DNA of 64,000 nucleotides, taken from positions 1 through 64,000 of the forward strand of contig JAVLUG010000016.1 of NCBI GenBank assembly GCA_031629035.1, read 5' to 3'. Position numbers and translations under genes: made by a program. This DNA comes from MVYY01 sp012517575 (GTDB taxonomy: Bacteria > Bacteroidota > Bacteroidia > Bacteroidales > Paludibacteraceae). Below the pieces are notes generated by a model. The model saw only the letters and a program-made list of their open reading frames with translations. It made no database searches and had not been told where the DNA came from. This document shows, one piece after another, positions 7,512 through 16,317 of the stretch; within the stretch, counting starts at the first letter, position 1; each line of letters begins with the position of its first letter.

Positions 7512-9764
7512 ATGAAGTGGATAAAATTTTTAATGGCAAGTTACGCAAGTTTGTTTTTATTTAGTTCCAGTTTGATGGCTGTTGGTGTAAAAAATGACCC
7601 TGTCGAGAAAAAAATAGATAAATTGATTTCTCGGATGACGCTTGAAGAAAAAATCGGGCAAATGAATCAAATCAGTTCATTTGAGTCGATAGAAACAATG
7701 GGTGAATTTGTAAAAAAAGGCAGTATAGGTTCCATTATCAACGAAATTGATCCAATTAAGATCAATACTCTTCAGCGGATTGCAGTCGAGGAATCGCGCT
7801 TGGGAATTCCACTGCTTATTGGAAGAGATGTTATTCACGGGTTTAAAACCATTTTCCCTATTCCTTTAGGTCAGGCCGCAACTTTCGACCCAGAACTGGT
7901 AAAAATCGGTGCACATATTGCAGCTGTTGAAGCTTCGTCAGTAGGCATAAAATGGACTTTTGCTCCTATGGTAGATATTGCTCGCGACCCGCGTTGGGGA
8001 AGAATAGCAGAAGGATGTGGAGAAGATCCTTATCTTACTTCGGTGATGGCTATAGCTATGGTAGAAGGATTTCAGGGAAATGGTTCAAATGACCCGACTT
8101 GCATTGCTGCGTGCCCAAAACATTTTGTTGGTTATGGAGCTGCCGAAGGTGGACGCGACTACAATTCGACTTTTTTGCCCGAACGTTTGCTTCGTAATGT
8201 GTATCTCCCTCCTTTTGAAGCAAGTGTAAAAGCGGGCGCTTATACTTTTATGACCTCTTTTAATGACAATGATGGCGTTCCTTCATCGGGAAACGAATTT
8301 ATTCTGAAACAAGTTTTACGCAAGGAATGGGGATTTGATGGATTTGTTGTTTCCGACTGGGCTTCTGTCAGAGAGATGATTTTTCACGGTTTTGCCGCTG
8401 ACGATAAGGAAGCAGCCATGAAAGCTGTCAATGCCGGCGTGAATATGGAAATGGTAAGTATGACCTATTTCAATCATCTGAAAGAACTCATAAACGAAGG
8501 AAAAGTAAAACAAGAGACCATTGACGATGCAGTTCGGAACATTTTGCGTATCAAATTCCGTTTGGGTTTGTTTGAAAATCCTTATGTTGACGTTAAAAAA
8601 CCTTCGGTAATGTATGACAAGGCTCATTTGGATGCAGCCAAACGTGCTGCGGTAGAATCGGCAATACTTTTGAAAAACGTCAACCAAACTTTACCACTGA
8701 ATGAAAATATAAAAACCATTGCCATCGTTGGGCCGATGGCCGATGCACCTTACGAGCAAATGGGAACTTGGGTGTTCGACGGAGATAAAGCTTTCACCAA
8801 AACCCCATTGAACGCATTAAAGGAAAAATACGGAAATAAAATCAATATAATTTTTGAACCTGCTCTTGCTTACAGTCGTGATAAAAATACGGCTGGCATT
8901 GCAAAAGCGGTGAAAGCTGCCGAACAAGCTGATGTGGTTTTGGCCTTTGTTGGAGAAGAATCTATTCTTTCGGGCGAAGCACATTGTCTTGCTGACTTGA
9001 ATCTGCAGGGAGCGCAATCAGAACTCATTGAAGCCGTTGCAAAAACAGGTAAGCCCGTTATAACTGTTGTCATGGCCGGACGCCCGCTGACAATTACCAA
9101 AGAAGCAGCTCTTTCGTCAGCAGTTTTGTATTCATTCCATCCCGGAACAATGGGAGGCCCTGCTATAGTTGATTTGCTTTTTGGTGAGGAAGTTCCTAGT
9201 GGAAAAACACCTGTGACTTTTCCAAAAACAGTAGGCCAAATTCCTGTTTATTACGCGCACAACAGTTCGGGACGGCCTGCCAATGGGGAAGAAACACTAA
9301 TAGATGATATTCCGCTTGAAGCCGGACAAACTTCGCTGGGTAATCGTTCTTTTTATCTGGATGCCGGTTCTGAACCTCTTTATCCATTTGGTTATGGTTT
9401 ATCCTATACGACTTTTGAATACGGTAACATAAAAATTTCTTCTTCTGAATTAAAAAAGAATGACATATTAAAACTCAGTTTTGATTTAAAAAATACTGGA
9501 AAATATGCCGGAACAGAAGTAGCTCAACTTTACATTCAAGATAAAGTGGGCTCAGTAACCAGACCCGTAAAAGAACTGAAGCGTTTTACCCGTGTAACAT
9601 TGCAACCCGGAGAAAAACGTACCGTTAACTTTGAATTACCCGTTGAAGAACTGGCATTCTGGAATATCGACATGAAAAAAGTGGTCGAACCGGGCGATTT
9701 TAATTTATGGGTTGGAGGAAATAGTTGTGACGGAAAAGAAATTTCATTCAAGGTAATTGAGTAA
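7512..9764 (+). CDS. GH3 beta-glucosidase (BglX-like)
   Basis: Exo-acting beta-glucosidase that releases glucose from beta-linked gluco-oligosaccharides. It has an N-terminal signal peptide (about residues 1-25, ending SLMAVG), the GH3 TIM barrel with GRDVIHGF and CPKHFVGYGA, and the nucleophile aspartate D282 in VVSDWASV. The alpha/beta sandwich domain follows (about 395-600), then a C-terminal fibronectin III-like domain (about 655-745). Length of 750 residues is normal for periplasmic BglX-type enzymes. It is the last gene of the locus and is followed by an intrinsic terminator. Its inferred role is to finish oligosaccharides made by the GH16 enzyme. Exact linkage specificity is not readable from sequence. 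Confidence 0.93.
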   Translation: MKWIKFLMASYASLFLFSSSLMAVGVKNDPVEKKIDKLISRMTLEEKIGQMNQISSFESIETMGEFVKKGSIGSIINEIDPIKINTLQRIAVEESRLGIPLLIGRDVIHGFKTIFPIPLGQAATFDPELVKIGAHIAAVEASSVGIKWTFAPMVDIARDPRWGRIAEGCGEDPYLTSVMAIAMVEGFQGNGSNDPTCIAACPKHFVGYGAAEGGRDYNSTFLPERLLRNVYLPPFEASVKAGAYTFMTSFNDNDGVPSSGNEFILKQVLRKEWGFDGFVVSDWASVREMIFHGFAADDKEAAMKAVNAGVNMEMVSMTYFNHLKELINEGKVKQETIDDAVRNILRIKFRLGLFENPYVDVKKPSVMYDKAHLDAAKRAAVESAILLKNVNQTLPLNENIKTIAIVGPMADAPYEQMGTWVFDGDKAFTKTPLNALKEKYGNKINIIFEPALAYSRDKNTAGIAKAVKAAEQADVVLAFVGEESILSGEAHCLADLNLQGAQSELIEAVAKTGKPVITVVMAGRPLTITKEAALSSAVLYSFHPGTMGGPAIVDLLFGEEVPSGKTPVTFPKTVGQIPVYYAHNSSGRPANGEETLIDDIPLEAGQTSLGNRSFYLDAGSEPLYPFGYGLSYTTFEYGNIKISSSELKKNDILKLSFDLKNTGKYAGTEVAQLYIQDKVGSVTRPVKELKRFTRVTLQPGEKRTVNFELPVEELAFWNIDMKKVVEPGDFNLWVGGNSCDGKEISFKVIE

Positions 9765-9834
9765 AATAAAATCCACACCAGTTAAGTAAATAGGTTGCGT
9801 GTATAAAAAATAAGTGTTGTTTAGTTGACAAAAA

Positions 9835-9875
9835 TTTGTTTGTTTCGTTTGTTTGTTTGATTTTTGTTGGTTGGT
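9835..9875. repeat. GTTT-rich low-complexity tract
   Basis: A short irregular run of GTTT/GTTTG units between the GH3 gene and its terminator. The 353-base gap between the GH3 gene and pyrG otherwise holds only the terminator and AT-rich sequence with no recognisable gene. Confidence 0.6.
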
Positions 9876-9897
9876 TTTTCATAAGGGTTGTGGATGA

Positions 9898-9936
9898 GCG
9901 GGAAAGCGTTTGTGATAAACTTTTTCCCGCTTTTTT
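9898..9936 (+). terminator. Intrinsic terminator of PUL1
   Basis: GCGGGAAA (9898-9905) pairs with TTTCCCGC (9923-9930), followed by six T. It closes the transcription unit ending in the GH3 gene. Confidence 0.88.
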
Positions 9937-10117
9937 ATGAATGAATAAGTTCAATAAATAAACTATTTTTTTGCTGTTTCCATTACCAATTTTTTCGTTA
10001 AAAGTATTGTCCTTGTATACGAAAAGTAATAAAACACAAAAAGTTCCGAATGTTTTCGATATTCAATTTTTTTTGCGAAATTTGCAGGCTTAAAGAATTG
10101 AATTAAGCGTAGGCGAA

Positions 10118-11764
10118 GTGAAAGAAACAAAGTACATTTTCGTGACAGGAGGCGTTGTTTCCTCATTGGGGAAAGGCATTATTGCAGCATCAATAGGCAA
10201 ATTACTTCAGTCAAGAGGTTTTAAGGTTACCAACCAAAAAATTGATCCTTACATTAATATCGATCCGGGAACATTGAATCCATACGAACATGGAGAATGT
10301 TACGTTACGGTGGATGGACACGAAGCAGATCTCGATCTTGGTCACTACGAAAGATTTCTGAATATAGAAACTCATCGTGCCAATAACATTACCACCGGCA
10401 GAATTTATCAAAATGTGATTGAAAAAGAACGACGTGGCGATTATTTGGGAAAAACCGTTCAAATTATTCCTCATATCACCGACGAAATTAAAAGAAATAT
10501 CAAATCTCTTGGCAGCAAGGGTGAATATGATTTTGTCATTACCGAAATTGGAGGAACAGTGGGTGATATTGAATCCTTGCCATACATCGAGAGCGTTCGA
10601 CAACTGCGTTGGGAGCTCGGTAAAAATTGTCTGATTGTTCATCTCACTTATGTACCTTATATTTCGGCTGCCAAAGAATTAAAAACCAAACCTACCCAGC
10701 ATTCTGTCAAAGCTCTTCAGGAACAGGGCGTTCAACCCGATATATTGGTGTTGCGGACTGAACACAACATTTCTCCCGAAATGCGCAAAAAGGTTGCTTT
10801 ATTCTGCAACGTTGAGCCGTCATCGGTTTTGCAGTCCATTGATGTTTCTACAATATACCGTGTTCCGCTGAACATGCACAACGAAAAACTGGACGAAGTA
10901 GTGCTTAAAAAAATGGGTTTTGATTTGGCGAAAATTCCTGATGCCAATCTTACCAAATGGATTCAGTTTGTAGAAAAACTTGAAAATGCGCACGAAGAAG
11001 TTCATATTGCATTGGTGGGCAAATATGTTCAACTTCCAGATGCATACAAGTCCATTACCGAATCGCTGTTACAGGCATGTGCCTACAATGACAGAAAATT
11101 AAAACTTGATTTGATTTTATCGGACAAACTGACGGAAGATAATGTGGCCAAAAAACTCGAAAATGTGGATGGAGTCATTATTGCTCCGGGATTTGGACAA
11201 AGGGGTATTGAAGGGAAATTTGCGGCTTTGAAATTTGCACGCGAAAGTAATATCCCAACTTTTGGTATCTGCATGGGAATGCAATGTATGGTCATTGAAT
11301 TTGCCAGAAATGTATTGGGTTACTCCGATGCCAACAGCACCGAAATCGACCCTACTACTTCACACAATGTGGTAGATATTATGGAAGAACAGAAAAATAT
11401 TTTAAACCTTGGAGGCAGTATGCGACTGGGAGCTTTCCCATGCAAGCTGAAAAAAGGTTCGAAAGCGTATAAAATTTACGGAAAGGAAAATATCAGCGAA
11501 CGCCATCGCCATAGATTTGAGTTCAACAATAATTACAAGGAAGAATTTCAAAAAGCCGGAATGATTTGTAGCGGAATCAATGCCACTTCCAATCTGGTGG
11601 AAATTGTTGAAGTTCCTTCCCATAGATGGTTTATCGGCGTACAGTTTCATCCCGAATACAGCAGCACGGTAGTGAATCCACACCCTCTTTTTATAAACTT
11701 TATTAAGGCTGCCATTGAATACCGGATGGAACGCATCTCTTCCAACAAAGCTGCAAAACAGTAA
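10118..11764 (+). CDS. pyrG: CTP synthase
   Basis: Converts UTP to CTP with glutamine as nitrogen donor, in cytosolic pyrimidine nucleotide synthesis. The N-terminal synthetase domain starts with the classic FVTGGVVSSLGKG and contains IDPYINIDPGT. The C-terminal class I glutamine amidotransferase domain has the nucleophile cysteine in FGICMGMQ and the catalytic His/Glu in VQFHPEYSS. Length of 548 residues is standard. The start is GTG at 10118; no ATG lies nearby in frame and the family motif begins six residues later. yidC follows after 58 bases. Confidence 0.98.
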   Translation: MKETKYIFVTGGVVSSLGKGIIAASIGKLLQSRGFKVTNQKIDPYINIDPGTLNPYEHGECYVTVDGHEADLDLGHYERFLNIETHRANNITTGRIYQNVIEKERRGDYLGKTVQIIPHITDEIKRNIKSLGSKGEYDFVITEIGGTVGDIESLPYIESVRQLRWELGKNCLIVHLTYVPYISAAKELKTKPTQHSVKALQEQGVQPDILVLRTEHNISPEMRKKVALFCNVEPSSVLQSIDVSTIYRVPLNMHNEKLDEVVLKKMGFDLAKIPDANLTKWIQFVEKLENAHEEVHIALVGKYVQLPDAYKSITESLLQACAYNDRKLKLDLILSDKLTEDNVAKKLENVDGVIIAPGFGQRGIEGKFAALKFARESNIPTFGICMGMQCMVIEFARNVLGYSDANSTEIDPTTSHNVVDIMEEQKNILNLGGSMRLGAFPCKLKKGSKAYKIYGKENISERHRHRFEFNNNYKEEFQKAGMICSGINATSNLVEIVEVPSHRWFIGVQFHPEYSSTVVNPHPLFINFIKAAIEYRMERISSNKAAKQ

Positions 11765-11822
11765 TTTCAATCAAATTTAAAAATATTCTTATTGCAAAAA
11801 AAGTGAATTTTCTTAGATAATT

Positions 11823-13724
11823 ATGGATAAAAATACAATAACTGGATTTTTGTTGATTACGGCCATAATCGTTGTTTTTGCCTTGCTGAATCGCCCCAAT
11901 CAGGAAATGATGGAGAAGCAAAAACGATACAACGATTCTGTTGCATTGATTCAAAAAGCAAAAGCAGAAACAGAAGCTGCTATTCATCAGGCAGACTCTT
12001 TACTTACGGATTCTATAGCAGCCAAAAAGGACTCTTCAACCATTATTAACGATGCTTATGGTGATTTCAGCGTGGCTGCACATGGAGAAGAAAAATTCTT
12101 TACTTTGGAAAATGAAGTACTAAAACTGACTTTTACCAATAAAGGCGCCCGGATTTACTCTGCCGAATTGAAAAAATATCGCAGGCACGATTCGCTTCCG
12201 CTCATTCTTTTTCAGGGAGAAGAAAGCAATATGGGTTTTACACTCGTAACCAATAATAACCGAATTCTGAATACAAGGGATCTTTATTTTGAACCGGTGC
12301 AGACTGTAAAAAAAGACAAGCAGGGAAATCAGACTATTGTTTTTCGCCTGAAAACAAACGGTGAAGGTTATATGGACATTGCCTACACGTTACCTCAAAA
12401 TAATTACATGTTTAGCTTTGGCCTGAAAGCTTACCGAATGAACAATATTTTACCTGCCGGAACAAATTTTCTGGAAATGCAGTGGTCAACCCGATTGCGT
12501 CAGCAAGAACAGGGACGGCAATTTGAAAATCGTTATTCAACTATTCAATACAAATATCTTTCGGACGACGTAGAAAAATTAAATGAAAACAAAAACGATA
12601 GCAAGCAAATTGCCAACAAATTAAAATGGATTGCTTTCAAGGATCAGTTTTTCAGCAGTGTACTCATTGCCGACGATTCTTTTACTTCAACTTTACTGGA
12701 AAGTAAAATCGAAGACGATAATTCTCCCTATCTGAAATTTTATCACGCCGAAACAACTGTTCCTTTTGATCCGTCTGGTAAATCTGCTACGACTTTCAGA
12801 ATGTATCTTGGTCCAAATAAATACAATATTTTAGCCAGTTACGATAAGGGACTTAGCAAGGATGAGAAATTGAGACTTCACAAGCTGATTCCACTGGGCT
12901 GGGGAATTTTCGGCTGGATCAACCGATATATGATTATTCCGATGTTTAACTTTTTCAGCAGGTTTATTGGAAATTATGGCATCATCATTTTATTGATGAC
13001 CATTGTCATCAAAATTGTCATTTTCCCCATGACTTATAAGACCTATACTTCGAGTGCCAAAATGCGTGTGTTGAAACCCGAGATTGATGAAATTTATGCC
13101 AAAATTCCGCCCGAAAAAGCTATGGAACGTCAAAAAGCAGTTATGGATCTTTATTCCAAAGTCGGTGTCAGTCCGATGAGTGGATGTATTCCGGCTCTGC
13201 TGCAAATACCGATTCTTTTTGCCATGTTCAGTTTTTTCCCGGCTTCTATCGAACTTCGTCAGCAAAGTTTTTTGTGGGCAAAAGACCTGTCAACTTACGA
13301 TTCAATTTTAAGTTGGAATGCCTATATTCCTCTTATTACACCGTACTTTGGCAATCATCTCAGCCTTTTCTGCCTCTTGATGACCATTTCGAGCATTATT
13401 TCCACCAAATTAAACATGTCAACGAATCCTACTTCCAATCAGCCGGGAGGAAATTTAATGAAATGGATGATGTATTTGATGCCGGTGATGTTCATGTTTA
13501 TTTTCAATAATTATTCGGCAGCATTAAGTTACTATTATTTTCTTTCTACCCTCATCACCATTATTCAAACTTACGTGATTCGTGCTATGGTAGACGAAAA
13601 GAAACTTTTGGCTCAACTGCATGCCAAACGAAATGAAAAGAAGCCGGCAAAAAAAAGTAGTTGGATCGAAAGAATGGAAAAAATGCAGCGCGAGCAGCAA
13701 AAAGCAATGAGAAACAAAAGATAA
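11823..13724 (+). CDS. yidC: Membrane protein insertase YidC
   Basis: Inserts and folds inner-membrane proteins, alone or with SecYEG. The first membrane segment is at about residues 5-22, followed by a large periplasmic beta-sandwich domain (about 90-350). The conserved YidC/Oxa1 core follows with several membrane segments, the cytoplasmic loop TYKTYTSSAKMRVLKPEIDE, and the segment GGCIP-type ...SPMSGCIPALLQIPILFAMF. The basic C-terminal tail (KPAKKSSWIERMEKM) is typical for ribosome contact. Length of 633 residues matches Bacteroidota YidC. pyrG and yidC being adjacent is a common arrangement in this order. Confidence 0.97.
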   Translation: MDKNTITGFLLITAIIVVFALLNRPNQEMMEKQKRYNDSVALIQKAKAETEAAIHQADSLLTDSIAAKKDSSTIINDAYGDFSVAAHGEEKFFTLENEVLKLTFTNKGARIYSAELKKYRRHDSLPLILFQGEESNMGFTLVTNNNRILNTRDLYFEPVQTVKKDKQGNQTIVFRLKTNGEGYMDIAYTLPQNNYMFSFGLKAYRMNNILPAGTNFLEMQWSTRLRQQEQGRQFENRYSTIQYKYLSDDVEKLNENKNDSKQIANKLKWIAFKDQFFSSVLIADDSFTSTLLESKIEDDNSPYLKFYHAETTVPFDPSGKSATTFRMYLGPNKYNILASYDKGLSKDEKLRLHKLIPLGWGIFGWINRYMIIPMFNFFSRFIGNYGIIILLMTIVIKIVIFPMTYKTYTSSAKMRVLKPEIDEIYAKIPPEKAMERQKAVMDLYSKVGVSPMSGCIPALLQIPILFAMFSFFPASIELRQQSFLWAKDLSTYDSILSWNAYIPLITPYFGNHLSLFCLLMTISSIISTKLNMSTNPTSNQPGGNLMKWMMYLMPVMFMFIFNNYSAALSYYYFLSTLITIIQTYVIRAMVDEKKLLAQLHAKRNEKKPAKKSSWIERMEKMQREQQKAMRNKR

Positions 13725-13747
13725 CGACTTAAAAATAGAAATCATTC

Positions 13748-13789
13748 AAGCGTAAAATTGCAGGAAGTATCTTTGTGGTTTTACGCTTT
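13748..13789 (+). terminator. Terminator-like hairpin after yidC
   Basis: AAGCGTAAAA (13748-13757) pairs with TTTTACGCTT (13779-13788), followed by a short T-rich tail. The 21-base loop contains the -7 box candidate of the next gene, so terminator and promoter overlap. Confidence 0.55.
13768..13775 (+). promoter_or_regulatory. Candidate -7 box for the gldB-like gene
   Basis: TATCTTTG fits TAnnTTTG and lies 32 bases before the ATG at 13807. No clear -33 element is in register. Confidence 0.45.
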
Positions 13790-13806
13790 CTTGTAAAAAA
13801 GCAATT

Positions 13807-14823
13807 ATGTCAAGCAGAAAGAAAATTTTTATTTTATTTTTTTTGACTATTTCCCTGTTTCTTATTTCGTGCCGAAACAGCAATAGATTTCAAATAGACA
13901 CCCGAAAAAATGGTATAAAAGTTCATATTCAGCGTTTTGACAAAGATCTTATAACCATTGACACCACCCATATAAATACTGAAATAAAAAAAATTTACCA
14001 GGATTATCCCGATTTTTTTCCGGTATTTGTTTCAGAAATTCTGGAGGTTGATCCATCGGATACCGATTCGGTTTCTTTGCTTATTCGCAATTTTCTTTCC
14101 GATACCACTTTTGCTAAGGTTAACAGTGATGTGTTGGAAAAATTTCCAGATGTATCAGCTATCGAAAATCAACTTTCTGGTGCTTTTACGTATATTCATC
14201 ACTATTTCCCCGATATCAGGCTTCCTCAAATCTATTTTTTTGTCTCGGGTTTCAATCGCTCCATTATTATCCACTCCCCTTTTATCGCTATTGGTTCCGA
14301 TTTATATCTCGGCGCCGACTATCCGGTTTATAAGCAAATTACCTATGAATATCTTACTTACGCCATGCGACCCGAAAATATAGCTCCCGATATTGTTTCG
14401 GCTTTGCTTTTCAGTGCTTTTCCAATGAATTCGTCAGAAAATCGTTTGTTGGACAATATGCTTTACAGAGGGAAAATTATGTATTTGCTTTCCGTTTTCA
14501 TGCCCGAAGAAAAACCAGAAATTTTGATGGGCTATACACCCCAACAATGGGAATGGTGTAAACGGTACGAAAGGGAAATTTGGGCGGAAATGATTGATAA
14601 AAAATCTCTTTTCTCTACCGATTTTCGTGTGATGGATGCGTACCTGAATGAGGCGCCATTTACCGCTCCTGTTTCGCAGAAATCTCCCGGAAGAGTTGGA
14701 ACATGGATTGGGTGGCAGATTGTAAAAAGTTACATGGAAAAAAATAGAGAGGTAAGCCTTCAGCAGTTGGTTAAGGAAAACAATTATCTGCAATTGCTCG
14801 AAAAGTCGGATTATCGACCATAA
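13807..14823 (+). CDS. gldB: GldB-like lipoprotein
   Basis: A lipoprotein related to GldB, a protein needed for gliding and conserved in many Bacteroidota that do not glide. The signal peptide ends in a lipobox (LFLISCRNS, cysteine at about residue 22). The body contains the family-like pattern of an N-terminal RFDKDL, a central IIHSPFIAIGSDLYLGADYPVY segment region, and a C-terminal GRVGTWIGWQIVKSYM. Length of 338 residues fits GldB. Its biochemical role is not established. The T9SS tails on several proteins in this window make a secretion/motility context plausible. The assignment rests on remembered family pattern. Confidence 0.7.
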   Translation: MSSRKKIFILFFLTISLFLISCRNSNRFQIDTRKNGIKVHIQRFDKDLITIDTTHINTEIKKIYQDYPDFFPVFVSEILEVDPSDTDSVSLLIRNFLSDTTFAKVNSDVLEKFPDVSAIENQLSGAFTYIHHYFPDIRLPQIYFFVSGFNRSIIIHSPFIAIGSDLYLGADYPVYKQITYEYLTYAMRPENIAPDIVSALLFSAFPMNSSENRLLDNMLYRGKIMYLLSVFMPEEKPEILMGYTPQQWEWCKRYEREIWAEMIDKKSLFSTDFRVMDAYLNEAPFTAPVSQKSPGRVGTWIGWQIVKSYMEKNREVSLQQLVKENNYLQLLEKSDYRP

Positions 14824-14826
14824 AAA

Positions 14827-14861
14827 AACGGTTCTTCCTTTTTTAATTTGGAAGAACCGTT
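14827..14861 (-). terminator. Terminator of the ferredoxin gene (convergent)
   Basis: AACGGTTCTTCC (14827-14838) pairs with GGAAGAACCGTT (14850-14861), a perfect 12-bp stem. On the minus strand it is followed by a run of T (complement of 14822-14828), so it terminates the ferredoxin gene. It may also stop the gldB-like transcript coming from the other side. Confidence 0.85.
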
Positions 14862-14890
14862 AAAGAATTAATTAAATCCGAAAAATTTAA

Positions 14891-15058
14891 TTATGCAGGT
14901 TTGATTGCTTCTGATGGACAAACATCAGCGCATACACCGCAATCGGTACATACATCCGGATCAATAACATAAATATCACCTTCTGATATTGCTTCTACTG
15001 GACATTCAGTGATACATGTCCCACATGCAATGCAATCTTCTGTAATTACGTAAGCCAT
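14891..15058 (-). CDS. 2[4Fe-4S] ferredoxin
   Basis: Small soluble electron carrier of 55 residues. Two classic cluster motifs are present: CIACGTCITECP near residue 9 and CTDCGVCADVCP near residue 37. The eight cysteines would bind two [4Fe-4S] clusters, as in clostridial-type ferredoxins of anaerobes. The start ATG (complement of 15056-15058) is followed by MAYVITEDC, the usual beginning for this family. It is monocistronic, with a -7 box 28 bases upstream and its own terminator. Likely partners are pyruvate:ferredoxin oxidoreductase-type enzymes elsewhere; the downstream Hcp also needs a low-potential donor, but a link is only inference. Confidence 0.97.
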   Translation of the reverse strand: MAYVITEDCIACGTCITECPVEAISEGDIYVIDPDVCTDCGVCADVCPSEAIKPA

Positions 15059-15085
15059 TTTTTTAATAGATTTAGTTTAATGCCA

Positions 15086-15093
15086 CAAAAATA
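15086..15093 (-). promoter_or_regulatory. -7 box of the ferredoxin gene
   Basis: On the minus strand this reads TATTTTTG, a match to TAnnTTTG, 28 bases before the start codon. A CAAA at 15110-15113 (TTTG on the minus strand) could be the -33 element with a slightly short spacer. Confidence 0.55.
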
Positions 15094-15169
15094 CAATTTT
15101 TTCTTAAACCAAAAAAATTTTGAAGCGCTTATTCCAACTTTCTAACATATAGAATGTTAAAATGTGTTT

Positions 15170-15832
15170 CTATTGAAGCAAGTCTCTCAGTTTCTGCTCA
15201 TCTATCACGGTAAACTGCTTTTTGTTGATTTTAATAATGCTGTCTTCAACCATTTCCGAGAGGCTTCTGGCCAATGAAGGTCGTGCCACACCAAAAAATT
15301 CGGCCAATTCTGTTTTGTTTCTGTTGATGGTGAACGTTTTTCCGTATTCGGACATTTGTTCCAATAAAAAATGGGCAATGCGTCCTTTTATGGTTTTAAT
15401 GGACAGCAACTGGATCCGATTGGCTAAAAATTCTGTTCGATTAGCATTGTGTTTTAAAAACTGCTCCATAAAGTCGGGCTGTATCGCCATCAAACGCATC
15501 ACTTCTTCTTTGGGAATCCGAAGAATTTCGCAACTTTCAATTGCAGTAACATCAACCGGAAAACGATTATTGTCGGAAAACAAAAATGCTGGAGCCAGCG
15601 GACGGGGAGCCTTTATCAGTTCTATTCCCATAATGTTTCCGGTTTCGGTAATCATTTCTGTTTTTACGGAACCCGACGTTAAAATATTGAGCGCATCACA
15701 AATACTTCCTTGTCGAAATAGAATTTCGTTTTTTCGGTATAGCTTTATGCTGTATTTTAAATCGGCAGGGAAGCCGTTTTCTCCATTATCAATGCTTCCG
15801 TAACTTTTCCATTCGGGATCATTGCTTTTCAT
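15170..15832 (-). CDS. hcpR: Crp/Fnr-family transcriptional regulator, HcpR-like
   Basis: A 220-residue regulator with an N-terminal cyclic-nucleotide-binding-like beta-barrel (about residues 20-135, with KLYRKNEILFRQGSICDAL) and a C-terminal winged helix-turn-helix (about 150-210, KTELAEFFGVARPSLARSL). There is no N-terminal cysteine cluster of the FNR type. It is encoded opposite to a cupin-hcp operon whose promoter carries a Crp-type dyad. In Porphyromonas gingivalis a Crp-family HcpR activates hcp under nitrosative stress, so the same role is inferred here. Family assignment is firm; the HcpR identity rests on context. Confidence 0.8.
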   Translation of the reverse strand: MKSNDPEWKSYGSIDNGENGFPADLKYSIKLYRKNEILFRQGSICDALNILTSGSVKTEMITETGNIMGIELIKAPRPLAPAFLFSDNNRFPVDVTAIESCEILRIPKEEVMRLMAIQPDFMEQFLKHNANRTEFLANRIQLLSIKTIKGRIAHFLLEQMSEYGKTFTINRNKTELAEFFGVARPSLARSLSEMVEDSIIKINKKQFTVIDEQKLRDLLQ

Positions 15833-15946
15833 AGAAAATAAATATTTTCACATTCAGTACATGACAAAAATTGAAACATTTGGTTTATATATCTTTAAAA
15901 CAGGACATATAAACCAAGCTCTTCGGGTTGACCTTGTCCAATGAGC

Positions 15947-16209
15947 CGAAAAACAAGTGAGAAAAGCGTTTAAAAATCGTCCTTGTTTGAGTTCCGACGT
16001 ATTTCGTCGGAATGAGTTTGGACGATTTCAGCTTTTCGAGCGTAAGTTTTTCGAGTGAAGTGGGCACAGTCTTGAAGGCAGCGTTTAAGCGAAAACAAAA
16101 TCAAATTTATTTGATTTATGTTGAGCGTAGCTGCTTCAACAAAGTTAATTTTTTTTCTTACTTTTTTGTTTCAAGACAAAAAAGTAAGTGGGGTTTGGAG
16201 CAAAGCCCC
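15947..16209. other. Hairpin-rich intergenic element of unknown nature
   Basis: The 595-base gap between the regulator and the cupin gene holds a compact series of inverted repeats. A long imperfect hairpin has nested arms at 15947-15954/16046-16053, 15961-15967/16031-16037, 15974-15982/16020-16028 and 15992-15999/16005-16012. Next come AAATCAAAT (16098-16106)/ATTTGATTT (16109-16117), GTTGA (16120)/TCAAC (16140), a perfect 13-bp stem 16157-16169/16176-16188 with loop TTCAAG, and GGGG (16190)/CCCC (16206-16209). Base composition is less AT-rich than the flanks. It looks like an inserted repeat or a structured RNA. A formal reading frame across it (16012-16311) has no recognisable domain and is not called. 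Confidence 0.55.
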
Positions 16210-16280
16210 GTTATTAAATATATGAAAATAAAGAATATAAATGTTTTTACATTTTTTTGTCATGTAATAATTTTTTCACA

Positions 16281-16296
16281 TGTAACAAATGTTACA
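16281..16296 (+). promoter_or_regulatory. Crp/Fnr-type operator of cupin-hcp
   Basis: TGTAACAAATGTTACA is a perfect 6-4-6 dyad (TGTAAC/GTTACA). Its centre is about 33 bases upstream of the -7 box at 16318-16325, which places it near -41 from the inferred start. That is the usual position for activation by a Crp-family protein. The HcpR-like regulator encoded next door is the obvious binder. Confidence 0.75.
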
Positions 16297-16317
16297 CTTT
16301 CATTGTTTTAGACTATC

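Noticed and set aside
9835..9875. Possible CRISPR-like or satellite repeat of GTTT units
   Set aside because: Units are four to five bases, irregular and without spacers; it is ordinary low-complexity sequence.
10211..10642. A 143-residue frame on the minus strand inside pyrG
   Set aside because: It lies wholly antisense to the conserved synthetase domain of pyrG and resembles no protein family.
16012..16311. A 99-residue frame on the plus strand between hcpR and cupin
   Set aside because: It runs through the hairpins of the structured element, has no domain or signal, and its residues follow the inverted repeats, so it is not a credible gene.
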